NCBI GenBank assembly: GCA_964384785.1
Contig: CAYLLH010000019.1
Location: 1-38,777, forward strand
Direction: 5' to 3'
Source of the DNA: JAZKSG01 sp964384785
GTDB taxonomy: Archaea > Thermoplasmatota > E2 > DHVEG-1
DNA: 38,777 nucleotides
How positions within the stretch are numbered: the first letter of the stretch is position 1; each line of letters begins with the position of its first letter. The notes under the pieces are model-generated. The model was not told the origin of the DNA, searched no databases, and saw only the letters and a program-made list of their open reading frames with translations. The translations under genes and the position numbers were made by a program. Below, in pieces: positions 34,847-38,777 of the stretch.

Positions 34847-35647
34847 TTAGGTGATTACAAACAGATTTCCCATATACAAGATTGTATGTTCTTCTTTTAT
34901 GTTTTCTCTATCTGGGATTTCAAACTCTATTTTTAATGTAGCTCTACCAAAAGCAAACCAGACTCTTGGTATTTCGATAAAAATGTTTTCATTAGCCTTA
35001 AGTACATCTATCGTTCCAGTTTCTTTTTTATCAAGACGATTGATAAGCCCACCCGTGATTGTGATCTTGTAATCTATATCTTCAAGTTTTACATCGTCTT
35101 GGTTTACAAAATTTATTTTTGATGATACTAATTTAATTGGGAAAGGATAATGTTTATTCATTTCTACTCTTGCTGGTTTAGATGGATCATACACATTGAC
35201 AAAAACATGGCTTGCATCGGTATTCCAATCATCATCTCTTACTGTTAAAATAGCTCTATATTCACCAGGTGTTTCAAAAGTATACTCTGGATGCCAATGA
35301 TATGAATATTCAGAGAAACCATTTGGACCAGTTATATGCCAACTCATCTGAGTTATCCAGCCATCTGGATCGTATGCATTTGCACTAAATCTAACTTTCA
35401 AAGGAGCCAATCCTTTCCTAGGATATGCTGTGGCATAAGAACGAGGCCATTCATTTTTTGGAGGTTCATACTCAGAATCATTTGAACCTGTCTTTTTGTA
35501 TTCTTGATCATATGAGTTTTTATTTTTTTCATCAGTTTTTTTTGTATTAAAAATTAATGTTTCCAAAGAATTATTTTCATATTTTATTAATAATAAAGAT
35601 ATTGTTAAAGCTGAAACGATTAATAATATAATTATTTGAATTGCCAT
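34847..35647 (-). CDS. PKD-domain surface protein with the shared C-terminal domain
   Basis: At least 266 residues: an N-terminal membrane segment, a polar linker (about 30-65), a PKD domain (YATAYPRKGLAPLKVRFSAN, DPDG, YTFETPGEYRAILTVRDDD), and a C-terminal domain of about 98 residues that also ends the protein at 36191-37426. PKD domains bind other proteins or carbohydrates outside the cell. The first ATG leaves the signal segment without its positive end; reading on adds IIKETTKKKI. A perfect AGGTGAT at 35681-35687 lies upstream of in-frame ATA and ATT codons at 35675-35677 and 35672-35674, so the true start may be one of these. Confidence 0.8.
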   Translation of the reverse strand: MAIQIIILLIVSALTISLLLIKYENNSLETLIFNTKKTDEKNKNSYDQEYKKTGSNDSEYEPPKNEWPRSYATAYPRKGLAPLKVRFSANAYDPDGWITQMSWHITGPNGFSEYSYHWHPEYTFETPGEYRAILTVRDDDWNTDASHVFVNVYDPSKPARVEMNKHYPFPIKLVSSKINFVNQDDVKLEDIDYKITITGGLINRLDKKETGTIDVLKANENIFIEIPRVWFAFGRATLKIEFEIPDRENIKEEHTILYMGNLFVIT

Positions 35648-35828
35648 TATCTTCTTTTTTGTTGTTTCTTTAATTATATTATCACCTAAATTACAAGTTA
35701 TAGTTATGATATGAATTAAATATTATGTGAACTTTTTATACAAAAAAAGATTTGTTTGGTATAATATATTTCAAAATGTTTTTATTTAACCATTATAAAT
35801 GAAGAGAGTGGTCTTTATACGAAAAGCA
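35648..35828. other. AT-rich intergenic region, divergent promoters
   Basis: This stretch holds the 5' region of the PKD-domain gene on the minus strand, including its AGGTGAT site, and the upstream region of the structured element on the plus strand. I see several TATA-like sequences on both strands and no coding frame. Confidence 0.4.
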
Positions 35829-35840
35829 TTTAAAATATAA
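35829..35840 (+). promoter_or_regulatory. TATA box for the structured RNA element
   Basis: TTTAAAATATAA, preceded by the purine-rich GAAAAGCA, lies 18-29 bases before the first hairpin. Transcription would start close to 35857-35862, the base of that hairpin. Confidence 0.45.
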
Positions 35841-35856
35841 AATTCTATGTTATCAC

Positions 35857-36123
35857 TGCCTTATATCGAAGGTCTCCATGATTAGTGATTGGAGATGCAA
35901 ACTTAAGGCAACAAAAAAAAATAAATTGACATCATTATCTTGGGTCCCTCTTTGACCATATTAGACGTACGAGTCAAAGGAATGATAATGAGGACAACCC
36001 TGGTGTCGAAAATCAGTTTGTCGTGACAGCAATATTGCAACAACGTCTCTGCTGCTGCAGAAAAAGAGTGTTGTTGTGATTTCCACCCAGCAATATACTA
36101 TTTTTTTAATTTGTTGGGTGACA
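35857..36123 (+). ncRNA. Candidate multi-hairpin RNA with H/ACA-like features
   Basis: Five hairpins follow one another without a coding frame. Hairpin 1: TGCCTTA (35857-35863) pairs with TAAGGCA (35904-35910); a 10/9-base internal loop; CTCCA (35874-35878) pairs with TGGAG (35890-35894); the top loop TGATTAGTGAT is kink-loop-like; ACA follows at 35911, 16 bases from the pocket top. Hairpin 2: TCATTATC (35932-35939) pairs with GATAATGA (35984-35991); an upper stem TCTTTGAC / GTCAAAGG; ACA at 35994. Hairpin 3 is short (GACAA / TTGTC). Hairpin 4: 36034-36044 pairs with 36070-36080. Hairpin 5: CACCCAGCAA (36084-36093) with TTGTTGGGTG (36111-36120), then ACA. Hairpin 1 fits an archaeal H/ACA guide well; the whole is unassigned. 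Confidence 0.5.
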
Positions 36124-36190
36124 ACGACAAAAAAATTTTATTTGTTTTTGAAAAATAATAAAATAAAAAAAAGAAAAAAATTTTGGGTTA

Positions 36191-37426
36191 TTAGGCCAGT
36201 ATTAAAGGCCCGATATGTGTGGCTGAATATGTTTTCTCGATTACACCTTCGCCGGGTATAATAAGTTCAAGGTTTATTGTTGATTTTCCAAGTCCTAACC
36301 ATACTTGAGGTGTATTCAATACTATGTTTCCATCAGCTGTTATGTTTTCAATTGTTCCGTTTACTTGTCCAGATATTTTACCGAGAAGTCCGCCTTCCAT
36401 TGTTATATTGTATTCAATGTCAGATAACTCATAATCTCTTTGATTTGTTAAGGTTAGTTTTACTGATCCAAAACCGCCTTTTGTTTCGATTAGTACTGGT
36501 TCTTCTATAAAATGAGCAGATATTGTTTTGTTAGAATCCATTGTAACATTTACTGGGTTATCTGTGCTGCTTATATCTCCAGTCCATTCGCTGAAAATAT
36601 AACCTGCATTTGGAACAGCTGTTAATTCTACTAACTCTTCTTCATCGTAAAGATCCTGAGCGGGTGATATTGTTACACTTCCGTTTCCTTCTGCTACATC
36701 TACATCAAGAGTGTATCCTTCTGGTGGTTCTTCTTCCCCACCGAGTGCATAATCAATATTTAAGTCAATAGATTTTCCAGCGATTACTGGAAAGCTACTG
36801 AGATCTATTCCGACTCCTGCTTCAACAAATTCTTTTAGCAGTCTAATAAATATGCCGTTAAATAATTGCAAATTTTTTGGTATTAAATCTAAGACTTCAT
36901 CAAGTGTGTATTCAACTTCATTTGGGTTTCCTTCTCCAGGTGGTAATCCAACTGCGAGTACCATCAATGTCATTTTTTCACCTTCGGAAAACGTTTCTCC
37001 AGAAATATTATATCTAGCGTTTGCTGTAATCATATCAGGTACTATACCATCATAAATAATGGTTCCATTATACACGGGTACAACACCGTTGAATTGTATT
37101 TTTACATCGCCGATTCCTCGTCTTGCTCTAACTACGGTGTAGACAAACTTCGGTGTTAGAACGTTTGGCTTATCGCATGTTATAGTTAGAGGTATAGATA
37201 GATTGTCTTTTACTTCGTAATTTGTGTCATTTACTTTTATTGCTTCTAATGTTATGCTTGTTTCATCTGGTATGTTTATCGATGGTGATATTGTTCCCCA
37301 TAATCCATCATTAACTGTTATATCTAGGCTTCCCTCTTCTATTTCTTCTGCACTTATACTTGCTACTGCACTTGCTCCTATCATTATGCTAACGATTAGC
37401 ATACATATGAACTTAATTTTTTTCAT
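36191..37426 (-). CDS. Secreted surface protein with Flg_new-type repeat and shared C-terminal domain
   Basis: A 411-residue protein. A signal peptide (MKKIKFICMLIVSIMIGASA) is followed by an N-terminal beta-rich region of about 200 residues without a known motif. Next comes a domain of about 70 residues with GNGSVTISP, VELTAVPNAGYIFSEWTGD and NKTISAHF, the pattern of bacterial surface repeats (Flg_new / InlB-like family). The last 101 residues, starting at VLIETKGGFGSVKL, form the domain shared with the PKD protein at 34847. There is no C-terminal membrane anchor or sorting signal, so how it is held at the surface is not evident. Asn-x-Ser/Thr sites are frequent. Confidence 0.82.
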   Translation of the reverse strand: MKKIKFICMLIVSIMIGASAVASISAEEIEEGSLDITVNDGLWGTISPSINIPDETSITLEAIKVNDTNYEVKDNLSIPLTITCDKPNVLTPKFVYTVVRARRGIGDVKIQFNGVVPVYNGTIIYDGIVPDMITANARYNISGETFSEGEKMTLMVLAVGLPPGEGNPNEVEYTLDEVLDLIPKNLQLFNGIFIRLLKEFVEAGVGIDLSSFPVIAGKSIDLNIDYALGGEEEPPEGYTLDVDVAEGNGSVTISPAQDLYDEEELVELTAVPNAGYIFSEWTGDISSTDNPVNVTMDSNKTISAHFIEEPVLIETKGGFGSVKLTLTNQRDYELSDIEYNITMEGGLLGKISGQVNGTIENITADGNIVLNTPQVWLGLGKSTINLELIIPGEGVIEKTYSATHIGPLILA

Positions 37427-37630
37427 TTTTATATCACACGCCTTTTTTTATTTAATGTTATATTATTTTTATATACTTCATAATATATAAATATGTCGAA
37501 TAAATATATATAAATACTTTATAAAAATATAAAATGGTTTAAGTTTTTTCATTATAATAGTTAAGGATTTTATTATTTTAAATAGAGATGTTTAATATAA
37601 TTATTAAGAAACAGAATAATAATAAAATTA
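37427..37630. other. AT-rich gap between two secreted-protein genes
   Basis: This 204-base gap contains the minus-strand promoter region of the 411-residue protein (TATA-like TTATATATAT sequences around 37480-37510). I see no RNA gene. Confidence 0.35.
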
Positions 37631-37960
37631 TTATTCTATCTCTGGGTTGAATATAGGCATATCAAGAATGCTTTCAACAACATTAATGATTGTTACAACT
37701 ATTGGTATAATAACTTCTTCAATTATACTTGTTGCATTATTAAGAGTGTCATTTACCGTATGTAAAACGTTTAAAATCCCTCTTAAAATGGTTCCATTCA
37801 AACTAAAATTATCTAAAAAACCACTTGAGACTGGAGATTGTTCATTTACTGACACATATGCTTCTTTTTTAATTATTGTTGAACCTGCTGTAACTGCTGA
37901 TATCAACAAAACTACAGTAACAACAGACATCAATAAAACGCTTTTATTATGTTTTTTCAT
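37631..37960 (-). CDS. Small secreted protein of unknown function
   Basis: A 109-residue protein with a clear signal peptide (MKKHNKSVLLMSVVTVVLLISAVTAG, cleavage probably near residue 26). The mature part contains a hydrophobic stretch rich in Ile and Val (IIEEVIIPIVVTIINVVESIL), which may be a membrane-associated helix, and ends in PIFNPEIE. I do not recognise it. It shares orientation with the 411-residue surface protein but each probably has its own promoter. Confidence 0.6.
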   Translation of the reverse strand: MKKHNKSVLLMSVVTVVLLISAVTAGSTIIKKEAYVSVNEQSPVSSGFLDNFSLNGTILRGILNVLHTVNDTLNNATSIIEEVIIPIVVTIINVVESILDMPIFNPEIE

Positions 37961-38229
37961 TTTTATACCCCACTTATTTTTATATTTTAGTAATTATATA
38001 TTTGTTTTTCATATTATAAAAACTTATTGGGACAAACCCCTAATAATCATAAAATTAAACTAAAAATTATCTCTGATTATCAAAAAAACTAAAACTATAC
38101 TCATAAAAATATTCTCTACAAAGATAGATATCTTAGATATATTAATTATATAATCACAATCGCACAGAAAAACTTAAAAACAAGTCCCTACAATATACTA
38201 AAGAAAATTTAATTACGAATCAAAAAATG

Positions 38230-38254
38230 TTACTGTAAACTTTATATACAGTAA
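38230..38254 (+). promoter_or_regulatory. 16S rRNA promoter with inverted repeat around the TATA box
   Basis: TTTATATA (38241-38248) is a strong TATA box, with transcription expected near 38270. It lies within a perfect inverted repeat, TTACTGTA (38230-38237) and TACAGTAA (38247-38254), separated by nine bases. The arrangement looks like a regulator site that would block TATA-binding protein. A weaker TATA-like sequence (ACTTAAAAAC, about 38171-38180) may be a second promoter. Confidence 0.55.
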
Positions 38255-38270
38255 TTGTATTCGTTGTTAC

Positions 38271-38520
38271 TCTTAAAATCAAAAACCCGGACCTTTCCGG
38301 TCGACCTATGAGATTGTGTCATCGCACCTTCTGTGATTGGCGTCACTTCTGTTCGGGTTTACAAAAATAATGGATGTGGAGGTTCAAGAAAAGCAAGATA
38401 TGCCCCTAATGGGCGTCATGCGTCCTCTTGAATCTGACGATCGACATATGATTGGCGAAATTTGATTCGCCCGTCAATTTAAACTCTAGCAAGATCAACT
38501 AATAAATAATCATTTTTATG
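38271..38520 (+). other. Leader of the 16S rRNA precursor
   Basis: About 250 transcribed bases precede the mature 16S. Three structures are visible: AAACCCG (38283-38289) pairs with CGGGTTT (38354-38360) enclosing two smaller hairpins; GGTTCAAGA (38381-38389) pairs with TCTTGAATC (38426-38434) around a GCCC/GGGC hairpin; GGCGAA (38454-38459) pairs with TTCGCC (38466-38471). The usual long processing stem would pair with sequence beyond the window, so it cannot be checked here. Confidence 0.5.
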
Positions 38521-38777
38521 ATTCCGGTTGATCCTGCCGGAGGTCACCGCTATTGGGATTCGATTAAGCCATGCGAGTCGAGAGGGTTCGGCCCTCGGCA
38601 GACTGCTCAGTAACACGTGGATAATCTGCCCTATGGTGGAGGATAACCTCGGGAAACTGAGAATAATACTCCATAGATCCAAGAGGCTGGAATGCGCTTG
38701 GATCAAAAGCTCCGGCGCCATAGGATGAGTCTGCGGACTATCAGGTTGTAGTCAGGGTAAAGACCTGACTAGCCTAC
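38521..38777 (+). rRNA. rrs: 16S ribosomal RNA, 5' end only
   Basis: The sequence ATTCCGGTTGATCCTGCCGG is the universal archaeal 16S start. AAGCCATGCGAGTCGAGAGG, ACTGCTCAGTAACACGTGGA and the GGATAACCTCGGGAAACTG segment follow in the expected order. About 257 bases are in the window and the gene continues beyond it. The two small frames here are not genes. Confidence 0.98.

Noticed and set aside
35857..36123. RNase P RNA as identity of the structured element
   Set aside because: The conserved P4 strands (GAGGAAAGTCC-like and ACA-rich partner) are absent on both strands.
36076..36261. Open frame of 61 codons on the plus strand
   Set aside because: It runs through the hairpin region and the end of the opposite gene, with low-complexity Lys/Asn codons and no ribosome binding site.
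37480..37530. Repeated ATATAAATA-like units as a repeat array
   Set aside because: The units are irregular and only reflect AT-rich promoter sequence; there is no CRISPR-like spacing anywhere in the window.
38283..38360. Possible tRNA in the rRNA leader (7-base closing stem, 78 bases)
   Set aside because: No D-arm, anticodon arm or TTCGA-type T-arm can be formed on either strand.
38479..38728. Two small open frames
   Set aside because: They lie across the start of the 16S rRNA gene.

Overview
The window is a stretch of AT-rich euryarchaeal chromosome. PolD-type DNA polymerase (DP1 and DP2), a single MCM helicase, an archaeal SRP RNA, EF-2 with a diphthamide histidine, archaeal S12 and S7, archaeosortase A and an archaeal 16S rRNA 5' end all place it in Euryarchaeota. 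The 16S start, the low GC and the type of surface-protein domain suggest a Thermoplasmatota-like lineage, but that last step is inference.

Layout. Positions 1-906 hold the 3' part of a transglutaminase-like gene. Positions 1036-4318 hold the translation set S12, S7 and EF-2, followed by a small unknown gene. Positions 4779-14355, all on the minus strand, form a replication block: MCM, the SRP RNA, a small membrane protein, DP2 carrying an intein of about 510 residues, and DP1. Positions 14684-16813 hold a DUF424 gene and a minus-strand operon of thyX, a riboflavin-pathway reductase and a Mut7-C protein. Positions 16871-22665 are one long operon for an Mrp-type antiporter module of the Mbh/Mbx family (subunits A to I) ending in a NuoH-like subunit. 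Positions 22702-24957 hold artA, a phosphatidylserine-decarboxylase homologue and pssA, a cluster for anchoring surface proteins to lipid. Positions 25025-29954 hold a THEP1 NTPase, Trm1, a membrane HEAGH protein, PurN, a secreted protein and FolC. Positions 30015-33909 hold membrane and glycosyltransferase genes, followed by a bacterial-type pyrF. Positions 34847-37960 hold surface-protein genes surrounding a structured RNA-like region. The window closes with the promoter, leader and first 257 bases of the 16S rRNA.

The genes suggest a folate-using archaeon (ThyX, PurN and FolC together) with ion-translocating membrane complexes and a cell surface of signal-peptide proteins sharing a C-terminal domain. 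The items most worth checking are the DP2 intein, whose C-terminal splice residues look non-canonical; the multi-hairpin RNA-like element at 35857-36123, which has H/ACA features; the Mbh-like operon without its catalytic subunits; two genes with good Shine-Dalgarno sites but no AUG, GUG or UUG at the expected place; and a perfect inverted repeat around the TATA box of the 16S promoter.
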